Source: Dallia pectoralis
Taxonomy: Eukaryota > Chordata > Actinopteri > Esociformes > Umbridae
Assembly (NCBI GenBank): GCA_029465975.1
Contig: CM055756.1
Span: 6,420,362 to 6,484,361 of the forward strand
DNA length: 64,000 bases
Direction: 5' to 3'
Shown: in pieces, positions 11,950 to 25,200 of the stretch
Layout of the letters: each line of letters opens with the position of its first letter
How positions within the stretch are numbered: position 1 is the stretch's first letter
Notes under the pieces: model-generated
Databases searched by the model: none
The model's input: the letters and a program-made list of their open reading frames with translations, nothing else
What the model was told of the DNA's origin: nothing
Program-made: the position numbers and the translations under genes

Positions 11950-13217
11950 ATAGGCGCGCTACTATCAAAGCCACACCCACAGAACCATGTCCCACCCTGT
12001 AACCTAGTCCCCAATCGTTTCATCTCCCCTCATCCTCTTTCCACATCCCTCCACCATGTCATTATGACATTATCTCTACAATCTGTGGCCTGTTCCAATT
12101 CGCTCCCTGTTGACAATATTCTCCACACATGGCAATATTTTATTATGGAAATAAATGTTCCAGAACGATTATTTTGCCCCACGCACAGATTAGTACCAGA
12201 CGTAATGTTTGAAGTGCTGTGGCAGAAGTGCCATCACAACTATAGCTTCCTATATTGGACCCGTGGGCCAAATTCTACAGAACCAATACACCTATTACCG
12301 CACATCAGCCACGTACGGTTATTTAAAATAATGAATATTTAGAAAACACTGATCACTCCCATATAAACTATAATAAAGTAAGAACATAATATGCATTAGT
12401 GTAAAACATACTGTAGTCTTATGATTTCACACAGAAGTTCGTCCAAATCCAAATTCAAAAGCGGGGCAAAGTATGAACTATTCTGCAATACATGAAACAG
12501 GCTCAAAGATCCATGCAAATTCCAATATCCTCCGACAACACTTGAGCAAAAGTCCCACCAAAAAAATGACCGCACATTTTTCCCAATTCAATATTTTATT
12601 GTCATAGTAGTTTGCTTTAATAACATGTGAATGCGCTCGAGCACCCTGCCAGAACGCCAAATCAAAAGAGAAACCAAATGTGGGTAAAAGCAATGGGAGT
12701 CAATGTACAACCAAGATAATAACATTTTGGTTTCAACTGCTTAAATTCTCTGAAACATTTGTCGTTTTTTGTAAATCATCTTTTTTTGTATTCCAAGCAA
12801 ATCCTGGTCCACATCTGGCTACAGATATAACTGCAGCCATTTTTCATTTATTGATGGAAGCCAAAAAAAAACAAAAGTAAAAAAACTGGAAGAGTAAAAA
12901 TAATCTGTTTAATGATCACGAGTAGACCAGAGTTGATGAGTGGGTGAACAGGTTTATGGGGGGGCGGGGCCTAACCCAAAGATGGCATAGCTGAGCTCTC
13001 AATATGAGAAAGCTGACTCGTGTGGACTTGATCTAGATTTTCATTTGCTTAAAAACAGGTTTCCTTTTCAGAGAAGTTTTTTTAAGCTGATCTTCGGTAG
13101 GTCAAGAGGGGACAGAAGAGAGGTGGGCCACAACTCCCTGGTTCCCATGGATGACCCAGGACATCTCCCCCACCCCATCTGACACCAGTCTGCGTCCGGG
13201 GGACTCATGCAACAGCT
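11950..13217. other. Intergenic DNA with the gspt1 3' UTR
   Basis: Downstream of the gspt1 stop codon, the first clear minus-strand AATAAA is at 12847-12852, which would give a 3' UTR of about 370 nt. A second candidate lies near 12593. No other feature is recognised. Confidence 0.4.
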
Positions 13218-16200
13218 TCAGTCCCTCTCAGCAACGAGCTTCAACACCTTACCGATGGCAATGGTCTTACCTAGGTAAACACAGAGACCCAAGTTAACAG
13301 CAGGGCCCCTAAACACTATTTACAATGAACCTGTAGTCCTTTTACAATACCGTTAACGAGCACATTTAACAAAGTGCTTGCAGATACGTTTTTTTATTTC
13401 AAAAACAACTATGAGCAAAATATGTATTTTTCTGAAGAGCAGTTTCTCATAAGTTTACTGTGCACAATTTCTTTTACAATATACAGTTTTTCAGTTAAAT
13501 GCGAAAACATAATCATGTGTCTCTGGTCCAAATAATAAATAAAAAATTTTGTCCAACATTGCAGAACCATGCGTTTTTTGCTTCCGATGCAGATTTGCGG
13601 GGCAAATACTTCTGGGATGCCAAGAGGTTTGTCATGTCAACAAGCCAACGTCAACAACTCCATTAGTGGACCAAAAGGCAATAAACACATTCGGTTAAAA
13701 AGGCAACTGTCCAGCCCATTTCCAGTATGAACATGTTCTTACATAACGAGACATTTTCCATGTCGTCCCCCCCCCGTCTAGCATCAAGCTGACCTGACAC
13801 AGTTAAACATCGGATTAGCTGGTCTTCACATTTTATTCCAGTGCTATTTGGAAGCAAAAAAAAAAAAGTCATTTTAGCCGGGAGCTCCGTTTAATCTCCA
13901 GTTAGTAGTGTGTTAAGTAATCTACCGCTAACCTGCAGATAATACGCAGGTCACGTGTCTTCTTTGCAATCCCCAGAGTGTGTTCTCATAACATAGCCTG
14001 GGTTTGAGCTATGACACCACCCTTTGGGAGACGCGACACAGACCTGTGGAATCGTTGAGCTATCTGCTGTGAGACAATGGGAGCTTCTGTGCTAAGGATG
14101 CTGCTCTCTGGTCTGAGCAGATAGTCCAAAACATCTACTCATATGACAAGTTACTGCAAATCAATTAGAGTAGACAACCTGGACCAGGCCAATTGATAGG
14201 CTAAAATGTTTTTCTTATTGCTGTTATATCCTTGTGTAATTACACGAAATATAATGCATACATTAACTTTTTTACACTGATTTATGTCTGACAGTAAAAT
14301 ACAGGGACACTTCCCTTTGTCAAATTGTAAATGTTGTAACTTTCAGTAACAAAAATAAAAGACAAAAACATTTGTCATAATAAGCATTCACCTAGAGAAT
14401 GTCATTTGAGTTGATATTAAATAAATTTGCCTAGGAAATAAATAAATAGGGCAAACTGTAAATAAAAAAATATAAATTAGTTTATATGTAAATGGGTTTG
14501 CGTCACAAGGATATTTTCCAAATGACTACTTTATTTCAGGGGACTTTATTTCATAATGCCACATTCATTTCATAATGAATTATTTATTTAGTGATGCCAC
14601 ATTCATTTCATAATGAATTATTTATTTAATGATGCCACATTTCCATCCAGTATTTTGAAATTAACGGGGCGCGGTTATCACAGACTCATCAAAAACCAAA
14701 CAGCAGCCCTGAACTTAAATATAGTAGAATGCTGCGAACATTACTGGCGGATGGAAGGACAGTAGGCTACCTACAACGTTCTTCATAATCTAACTCCTAG
14801 AATAAATGAGAGGCGCAGAAGTGGGTACCTTGAGCCCAATAACCCCTGTCCAACCTGGTCAGGTACCGATGACCCAAAATAGTTGTTCTCAAGTTTAACT
14901 AATATAGCTGACTGACTGCAAACACAATTCGTGTGACGTTTGTGATTATTTAGTAACATTAACCCTCTCCACAAACAACAAGCAGTGGCCAGTACCTTCA
15001 TCCCGTAGGGTGAACCGTCCCATCTGAGGGAAGTCTTTGAAGGTCTCAAGGCAGATGGTTCCCGCAGTACGCAGACGGGCAATGCACACCTGGTCCTGTT
15101 TTACAAAGCGCGGTCGCGTCTTACTCTTCTCTCCAGACTTTTTGTCTACCAGACAGATTAAGGCCTTGGGGAGGAATACAAGTAACGTCACTGGTATGTC
15201 TTCAACAATAGATACTTTACAGTTAGAAAGTTGAGGCTGAGAGGCACAGGTTATGACATAATGACTATATTTACCGTAATTTGCACTTCTTCGATGCAGG
15301 TGTGGATGTGGAGGACTGCATTGTATCCCGGGCAGATGATTGACTTGTGTTCGATGATTACAATCTAAGACAACCGCACAATACAGAATTAAGTGAAGAA
15401 AAAAAAGTGGATAAGCCAAACCCTTTGCCATGACGACCATGTGGTGTGGCATACCTGGGCATCAAACGTGCGGCCAGAGTGGCAGAGGTTATCAATGTTA
15501 CAGAGGATGAAGCCAGGCAGGATCTCCTCCTCCTCAATGCCTTTCAGTCTCAGCTTCAGGTTCTCACCAGGAGCAGCATCATCAGTCTCCACGTCATCAC
15601 TCAGCAGGCTCAGTACCTCTACCGTGTGCTACAGGGAGAGAAGGAAGAGAACCATTACAGTAACAGGCTCAGTACCTCTACCGTGTGCTACAGGGAGAGA
15701 AGGAAGAGCACCATTACAGTAACAGGCTCAGTACCTCTACCGTGTGCTACAGGGAGAGAAGGAAGAGCACCATTACAGTAACAGGCTCAGCACCTCTACC
15801 GTGTGCTACAGGGAGAGAAGGAAGAGCACCATTACAGTAACAGGCTCAGCACCTCTACCGTGTGCTACAGGGAGAAAAGGAAGAGCACCATTACAGTAAC
15901 AGGCTCAGCACCTCTACCGTGTGCTACAGGGAGAGAAGGAAGAGCACCATTACAGTAACAGGCTCAGTACCTCTACCGTGTGCTACAGGGAGAGAAGGAA
16001 GAGCACCATTACAGTAACAGGCTCAGCACCTCTACCGTGTGCTACAGGGAGAGAAGGAAGAGCACCATTACAGTAACAGTCTGTTGGAAATCTAATACAG
16101 CTGGTCTTCTGATTCCTCACACCCATACAACGCTGCAGACACAAGCAGTTATGACCATAACAAAAATGACTAGGGGGACAAACAGGGGGACAACTGAGAG

Positions 16201-19200
16201 ATAGAAACCCAAACTTGTATTGCAAACAGACAACTTAAATATTTGTTCTGTCCCTAGACAATCACGCACATAGTCCAAGCCCTGAAGATCTAGACCTACT
16301 TAAGGAATTATAAGAAACAGTACTTTATAAAATGTACAGTTTGGTAAAAATACACATCAACACTAGGGCTGAATGATTAATGGCATTTGCAACAATGTCG
16401 CAATATGATAAATAAAGATATTTGAACAGCAGCGGCTAGGGTTACACTCTGGTCACGAGTGCAAAGCAGTTTGGAGAGCACGCAACTTGGCACGCCTGTT
16501 GTACAATGGCCTCAGGCACGACATAACCTGACACTACGGAAACATTAGTGTCATAGAGGAACAGTACGTCAGTCGTGTGCTAATATTTCGGCTTTAAAAA
16601 AAAAAGCTGTTCAGCATCAGGCATTGTTCAAAACCTGCCATGCTAACGTTTTATTTTATTTATTTAACCAGGTAGGCCGATTGGGTACAAATTCTCACTT
16701 GTAACGGCGACCTGGGGGGAAGCTGGGAATTGAACCGAGGACATCATGCACACAAAGCATTCCTAACGCCATGCTACCGTTGTTACTTAATGTGTCATTT
16801 TACCGACTGGAAATCAGAGGTATTTATATATACACAGTCAGTGTATAAAAAAGGTGCAACTCAAATGGTTACGTATGGTATTGTCATTACAATGAATTAT
16901 CTAAATACTGAGCGAAATAGCCACAGATTTTTTTTATATTTATGCTAACTGCACTTAAGTTTGTGTGATTTGTTACAGACATTTTTAAACCAGGCTTATT
17001 TGTCAGTGCTTCATGTTGTCATGATAATTATTACACGTTTGGCTGGAAGTTCAACAATTCAGTCAATATACTAAATAAAGTAGTTATTGAAATATGTGTC
17101 ATCAGATCAATTCATGTTAAATCTATCACATGTTGTAATGGTCAGACTGTACAAGTATTTATTGCTTGTCTTTGTCAAATAATACAGAAAGGGCTTAAAT
17201 AAATTACATATTAAACCACTATATTGGTAAAAACTATTTTATAAAACATAAACACACATAACCGTGACCATGGTGGGTTCGATACAATCCACCAACCTCT
17301 GAATTCTACATAGCAGAAACATCAAATGACATGGGTCTCAACACAAAAAAATTGACATTGAACTGGTAAATTATTTAATCAGAAGAATTGTGTAAATGCA
17401 GAGACCTTTTTCTAACTTTGAAAGATGACAACAATGCTTCCATTACATTTACGACCAACTGGCTTATTTGCTTATTTAGGATCAACATGTGTAAAAGCAT
17501 TCCTGCTTTTCAAGCAAGTAAACACTTACTGATCTTAGTTCAAGAATATAAAACATTTCAAATTGAAACGTGGTGTCGTGTGACCACAGATGATTGGACT
17601 AGTATTTTCAGTCATTTACAGTTATCTGGAAAAACTAAAAATAAGTTGAAATGCCATCTCTTTAAACATTGCAGGTTTCTGTAGAAACAAGGTGCTTTAA
17701 TTCCATTAATCAATGACAAATCTATGACTGGATACCAAAATCTCCATCAAACGCACTTGCAGATGTGCATTTTTGTTCATCACTTCATGATGCTGTCAAC
17801 TGGAGCTTTAATAACTAGGTGAACGCCCTAAGTCTGTCACCACTAATACATGAGAATACACAGACACACACACACAATGCCACACCTGAAGTCAAAAACA
17901 AACGTCTCTCACAAGCCGTCATACTAGCGACTGCATTTTTTTTGCACAAGGAGTAGAATTGTGGTAATTGTGGGAAAATGAGCTCACTTGCTCCACATCT
18001 CACAGCTAGATCGAACCAACTGTCAGTCAGGATATCTGTGAAATGAAGCACCGGCTTGAAGCACCGGCTTGAAGCGGCAGCAGTGTTCAGAAATCACACC
18101 AGAGGGTGCACTTGGATTCTCCAAGTAGAAAGACTATTGGTCTTTCTCCAACTGGCACAACATTGTAATAATTAATGACAATATTCTATAGAACCCAGAG
18201 GCATGATTTTTTCTCTCCCATGCATCTTACATGAACAAGCACTAATGCATGATTAAAATATTTGGAATCATGCGCAAGTGCTTGATCATTTATGACATAA
18301 AAAATATATCTGCATTCACGGAAAACGACCTCAAAACGCGTACACTTATAACATTGTTAACAACGAGTGCTTTAGAGTTTCCATAGCAATAATAATCTAA
18401 TTTAAAAAATGTGACTCCGACAACCAGTAGGGGAACCCGCCTCTTGGGATAAACAAGAGTTGTTCTGGAAACAACAGTCCTATAAGTTCTATGGTAGGCT
18501 GTGCTAAAGTTTATCTTACCCTGTTTGGCATCATGACCAGCTGCTGTGCTTTACTGATGGACCCCGACTCCAGTTTGCCCAGGATCACAGTACCCATATC
18601 CTATTGGGTAGGAAACAAGGGAAGAAAAGCCAGATGCTTATACAAAATAAAAGCCATATTAAAAACAAGTTATTGTGTGTGGTAGTGGTATGAGACACAA
18701 ATTGAAAGGCTGTTTGATCATCAGGAAATGTGAGTGTTCATAAAACGGCTTGCAGACAAGGCTCAGAGGAGCCGTTAACAAGAACTTCTGACACACACAA
18801 CTTCCACACGATTTGAACAATATTTATAAAAAGATATGTGCCGATTTTATCACCCTAAAACACGTTTCGTAAGGTGGTTGTACTTACCTTATATTTGTCT
18901 ACTATGGGTAATCTGACAGGTCCGTCACTCGATCTGTTTAGGTTTGGCAAACTGTCCAAATGTGGAATGAATGGTAACCCTCTGGAAGACATAGGACAGA
19001 AATACACGGGTCAGGGTAGTCGGGTCAGGAACATGCCAAATCCATTCACACCGGAAAGTAACAGTACCTTGAGAGTGGCTTCGTTAATAGAGGAGGAAGG
19101 AGGGTTTCTTACTGGACAAGAACAGACATTTCAGAATGTGTTTTCTTCCTGTTCGCACCTAGTGAACATAACCCAGGACCAGAGGGAGTAAAGCAGGTGA

Positions 19201-22200
19201 TACTCACGTATACCAAGTGCACGACTCAACGGGCTCCTTGAGGTTGGCCCCCGTCAGGCCGGAGCAGGGCATGAAATGAATGTCTTTCTTGGGGTTGAAG
19301 CCGACCTTCTTCAAAAATGGCACTAGTTTCTCTTTGCATTCTTCGTACCTGAAGTTCGACAACAGGCAAAGAACATCAACGTAAGCACCGAGCTAGATGT
19401 CTGAAGCACAAACACTTTTGGCATACTCGTATTCTTGACAAATAGGATCCAAGCAGACCATGTAATGCTCCTTAATAAGGGCCACCCAGCATTAACTGTG
19501 TTCCTGTGTGTTCATTGTGGCCCGAGTGCGCACCTCTCTAGGCTCCAGTTCACAGTGGGGTCGTCCATTTTGTTAACGAGGATGATCAGATGCTTCACCC
19601 CCGCCGTTTTGGCCAGCATGGCGTGCTCCCGTGTCTGTCCGCCCTTCTCAAAGCCCGTTTCAAACTCTCCTTTCCTGGCAGAGATCACCTACAGGGCAAA
19701 ACAAGCACCGGTACTGTGTATTTCTTACCGGATTTGTTTGACGATCGAGTGAAAACCTAGAAGCCATGTTATTTCAGGAGCCTTTTAACGCAACCAAAAA
19801 AGATACTACTGAAATGGACTTACAAGTACAGCCAGGTCAGCTTGCGATGCTCCTCCAATCATGTTGGGCACAAAACTTTTGTGGCCCGGCGCATCAAGAA
19901 TGGTAAAGTGCTTTTTTTCAGTCTCAAAGTATGCCCGGCCAACCTCCACCGTTTTCCCCTTGTCTCGCTCTTCCTGGTTAGTGTCCAGAGCCCAGGAGAG
20001 GTACCTAGCAGACAGAGGTAGGTTAACTGAAAACGTCCTAGGTGACAGGAATTCGTGAACACCTGTGACAGCCAAACGATGAGTGGAGCTTACCAAGTTT
20101 CCCTGTTCTTCTCCTTGGCTTCTCTTTCATACTTCTCTAGAGTTCTCTTCTCCACCATGCCGGTTAAATACCTGCCATGGCAAGAGAGGAGAGAGGAGGA
20201 GGAGGAGCAGTGTGGATAGAGAGAGGAGGAGGAGCAGTGTGGATAGAGAGAGGAGGAGGAGCAGTGTGGATAGAGAGAGGAGGAGGAGCAGTGTGGATAG
20301 AGAGAGGAGGAGGAGCAGTGTGGATAGAGAGAGGAGGAGGAGCAGTGTGGATAGAGAGAGGAGGAGGAGCAGTGTGGATAGAGAGAGGAGGAGGAGCAGT
20401 GTGGATAGAGAGAGGAGGAGGAGCAGTGTGGATAGAGAGAGGAGGAGGAGCAGTGTGGATAGAGAGAGGAGGAGGAGCAGTGTGGATAGAGAGAGGAGGA
20501 GGAGCAGTGTGGATAGAGAGAGGAGGAGGAGCAGTGTGGATAGAGAGAGGAGGAGGAGCAGTGTGGATAGAGAGAGGAGGAGGAGCAGTGTGGATAGAGA
20601 GAGGAGGAGGAGCAGTGTGGATAGAGAGAGGAGGAGGAGCAGTGTGGATAGAGAGAGGAGGAGGAGCAGTGTGGATAGAGAGAGGAGGAGGAGCAGTGTG
20701 GATAGAGAGAGGAGGAGGAGCAGTGTGGATAGAGAGAGGAGGAGGAGCAGTGTGGATAGAGAGAGGAGGAGGAGGAGGAGCAGTGTGGATAGAGAGAGGA
20801 GGAGGAGGAGCAGTGTGGATAGAGAGAGGAGGAGGAGGAGCAGTGTGGATAGAGAGAGGGGAGGAAGAGGAGCAGTGTGGATAGAGAGAGGGGAGGAAGA
20901 GGAGCAGTGTGGATAGAGAGAGGGGAGGAAGAGGAGCAGTGTGGATAGAGAGGGGAGGAAGAGGAGCAGTGTGGATAGAGAGGGGAGGAAGAGGAGCAGT
21001 GTGGATAGAGAGGGGAGGAAGAGGAGCAGTGTGGATAGAGAGGGGAGGAAGAGGAGCAGTGTGGATAGAGAGGGGAGGAGGAGCAGTGTGGATAGAGAGG
21101 GGAGGAGGAGCAGTGTGGATAGAGAGGGGAGGAGGAGCAGTGTGGATAGAGAGGGGAGGAGGAGCAGTGTGGATAGAGAGGGGAGGAGGAGCAGTGTGGA
21201 TAGAGAGAGGAGGAGGAGGAGCAGTGTGGATAGAGAGAGGAGGAAGAGGAGGAGCAGTGTGGATAGAGAGGGGAGGAGTGACGATAGAAAAGGGAGAAAA
21301 CAGTGATAACAACCAGAGTTAGAAGCTCAATTACTGAACGCAACTAAAGTGAATAAGAAAAACAATTGGCTCTAAATTGATAGAAATACTCACATAATTT
21401 GTCCACCGATGGTAGACTTGCCAGCATCTAGGGAGAGATAAGAGGACAAAAAGGAGGGTGTGTTTTTAACTTACTCCCTTTGGTGTTTTAGCTTCCCAGT
21501 TCTGGGAATCAATCTAACAACCTTTTGGTTACTGGCCCAGCACTTCTAACCGCTTGGCCGCTGCCATTGTCTTGCATTGAGACAGTTTACTTAATAAAAA
21601 AAAAAGACTAGACTAATATATACCCCTATGTGTTCCCTATTTCTGATGTTGCAATAGAAATCCTGTTACATCAGCACACAGGTTCAGATTCAAATGTAGT
21701 AAAAAACATTCCTAGGTGTGTTTAATGAGAGACCCTCTTCTGTCACACAGGCTGTATAGTGACAACTCACCAACGTGGCCAATGAACACCACATTCACAT
21801 GCTCCTTCTTGGGAGCGTCGGGAGGAAGAGCAACCACTTTAGGTACAATTGGCACTTCCTCCTCCTCTTCCATTACTTCCTCCTGGATCTCCTCCACAAC
21901 TATTTGTCCCCCATCTCCACCAGGCCCCCCTCCAGGCTCCGCCTCATTGGGCTCGGCCCCTTTAAGGTCCCATGTCTCCTCTGTGGTCATTTCAGAGTCG
22001 CCATTCTCCACCGGGGCTGGCAAAAAATACAAAGAATATTATAGGTAATTTTGGTAAAGATAAAGACCATCAAAAATAACAGCATTAAACATATCCATAA
22101 CAAACACTGACAGGAACTTATTTAACACCCATCTTTTCTCCTATGACGGGGCTGTGGAATAATAATTAGTCAATTTAAAAGGAAAATAGAGAACGAACAG

Positions 22201-25200
22201 CCAGTTCTGCAATGGCAAGTGTTGGTATTGATTAAAAAGGAACACGTCAGAATCCTCCAGCTCCTTTTAAATCTGCAATCTAGCCGCATTTTTGGATTCC
22301 AGTAGCCTAGATGTTGATAAAACATTAGCTGTATGACAGCACTTCTTGATCAAAGAAGTCTACGCAGCTGCTACATCACTAACACGTTGACACATCTACA
22401 CCAACATCACAACAGTTCAATATCTTCTCAGTTTCAAATATGCTAAATAAATAACACGAATGTGTCCCCACCCCAATGCAGTCAAGCAGTCTCAGGAATC
22501 AATCAAACCGGGATAATAAATTACAAAAGCAACGGCTGTGTTTGTTCCAGCACCTGGCTGTGTTTGTGTTCCAGCACCATGGTGCTTGAGCAATGTCCCT
22601 TTCCTACTTGTAGTGTGGATGAAACGTTCTTTGCTAAAATATGATAATAAAAACCTGTTTAGACTGTGTTTATTTTTATTTCAGACTGCGCACTTGTCAG
22701 GCATTATATCTTCTGGTGAGTTTAGTGGTGCATCCTTTGATAAAAATAAACTCACATGTTGAGACCGAGTGAGGCACGGTCAGTCAATGCCCTGAACTTT
22801 TATACCTTCAAATATCTCATAAAAACTGAACAATTTCATCTTACAGTGTAAGAAATATTAGGTTAACTTAAGGAAAGCAAAACTGAATTTGATCTTTGAT
22901 CAAAATATTTTCTGAGGTCAGATTTGTTGACAATGGATAAAGACGGCATCAATATGGCATGATGGCTGCATCAGCGGTGTAACTACCTGAGAAATATCAT
23001 GAAGAGTTGAGAGAAATTGTACAATAACATAATCCCATTGAAGATCAGAAGGGCCAACCCAATCAGCATAACAGGTTGAAAATCCTTTAAAGTTCAAGGT
23101 GAATGAGTCCGTACTTAGGCCCAATCCGAATACTCCCACTTACCCCTTCCCCTTAGCCCTACCCCTTAGTTTACCCCTACCCCTTGGCCCTCGAAACCGA
23201 GTGGTAAGGGCTACGTTCCCCTAGGAATTGGGACACCACTCGGTTTTGGCTAAGTCATCATACATCGTCGCTAGCTGGCTGCTACGTCACCAGAGGCGAC
23301 ACAAATGTTGATCTCAAACTTCGGAGATGCAGTCTGGAAAAGTGTGTATGTTGTCGATTGCGTGGATTTTAGTTATGTTTTTGCGATTGTCTGCAACAAA
23401 ATCGCAGAAATCAAGCGAGAAGAGGTCTACGGCGCCTACGAATGCTTGTAGTTTAACTTAAGGTATGTATCGATTGGTTGCAAACAACATTGTCGTATTG
23501 TATTTAAAGTTCACGGAACTAACCAACAAGGTAGCAAACATTTTTCCCAACTCAGCCATTAATGGTGTAAAATTGTTTTATTTTCCAGACTGGTGGTCCA
23601 ACAAGATACTGGGCCATAATCCCCAACACGTCTATACTGCGCATATGGTTCAATGTATGTACTATTGTTTTTAATGTTTTTGTAAAGCACACGTGCTATA
23701 TAAATAAACCTGCTTGCTTACTACTGAAGGCTGTTTTCAATAAATAATTTCATCCACATTGCATTGTGTTTTGTATATCTGTTTCAGTGATCACTGTTTT
23801 GAATGTCATTGATCGATGTTCAGAAACCCTTAATCAAAAACAATGTGCAAAGTGCAACAACAAACAAACTACAGTTTATCAAACATTTTTTCAAAGATGT
23901 CCAATAACCTCTATGTCTTGGCCTCATCAGTGTCCTGTATCATATCCAAATTATGTTGTACACCTTCATAATCTACAGTCTATGGTTGTACAGCATGACA
24001 CTTCGGTTCATTTTCTGCCCGAAAGCGAATTATTTGCCGGGTTTCCTCCGGCGTCCCTGTGTGATTCGGGACGGTATGTAAAGCACTTTTATCGCTATTC
24101 CAAAAGCAACATGTTAGGTTATGCACTGATATGAATTATCTGCTAAAAGAGTTAACTGTAGACAAACATGCATTGAGTAAAGGTAGTCAGAGAAATACGG
24201 GACAAATTAGCAATGTATCTTTGGCGTTGAAAACTGGCAAAAAGTAGCGATTTAAAAAAAAACTTCAATTATTAAAATGGTTAAAAATATATATGTACAG
24301 GACTGCGTAGATCACAAAACAATTGTCGTAATTTTTAAATTCGTTATTTAATCCGAAAATACTAAATTTATGGGTCTCTTTTGCTGATCTAGCAGCCATT
24401 GTTGACGTCTCGCAATGTGTTCTGGGTACCCCTTGGTTTCAAGTGAGCTCTCGGAAAATCTTGGTTTCAAGGGGTATACAGCCCTTCGTCTTACCCCTTC
24501 GTCTTGATCAAAATGAGTATTCGGACAGCACTTGGTGTCGCGCGAACGCGCAAAACTAAGGGGAGGGGCTAAGGGGAAGGGGTAAGGGGGAGTATTCGGA
24601 TTGGGCCTTAAGTGATGCGGAAATCAAAGGCATCAACATTGTGTTTACACAGAGGAACCCAATTCTGATTGTCCCCACTAAATAGTCTACTGACCAATCA
24701 CAGATTAGTCAATATACATTGGTCAAAATATCAGAAATGGGCAGCCCTTGATTTATCCACAGGAAGCGCACCAAGTCTCACTGCATCACTAAAATGTTCG
24801 TTATGACATGGTACTGCGCAAACACAGGGTCGGAATAGAGACATGGTGCATCCAGTAAAGCGTCTCAACACTAACATAGCATTGAAGTCTAAATATAATG
24901 GAACAATATATTCGCGTATGCAGTATCTGTTAGTATTAAACCTAAAAGAACTACAGAATACAGTAAACTGCATTCAAAAACAGATACGCTTAAACAGGAT
25001 GTATCACTGTACAAAACCTGTACTGGAAACATTAGAACTGTCTGACTATTAAGAGAAAAAAAAGGCCTACAAGCATCAATTACTGATTCATACCAGCGAC
25101 ATTTGGTTATACACTACACAGTGAATTGACAGTACTTACTTTGAAGGTCTTTGCCATAGACTGGAGGCTGATAGATTGTGCAAGGCCAGCTAAGCTATTC

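Noticed and set aside
20083..21343. Very long ORFs on both strands (up to 417 codons) that might be a repeat protein gene
   Set aside because: They are produced by a 27-bp tandem repeat with no stops in several frames, lie inside gspt1 intron 5, and have no splice or start context of their own.
23115..24610. piggyBac or Kolobok assignment from TTAA at the right end
   Set aside because: The left flank is CTTAGG, so only TTA is duplicated; a 4-bp TTAA duplication is not present.
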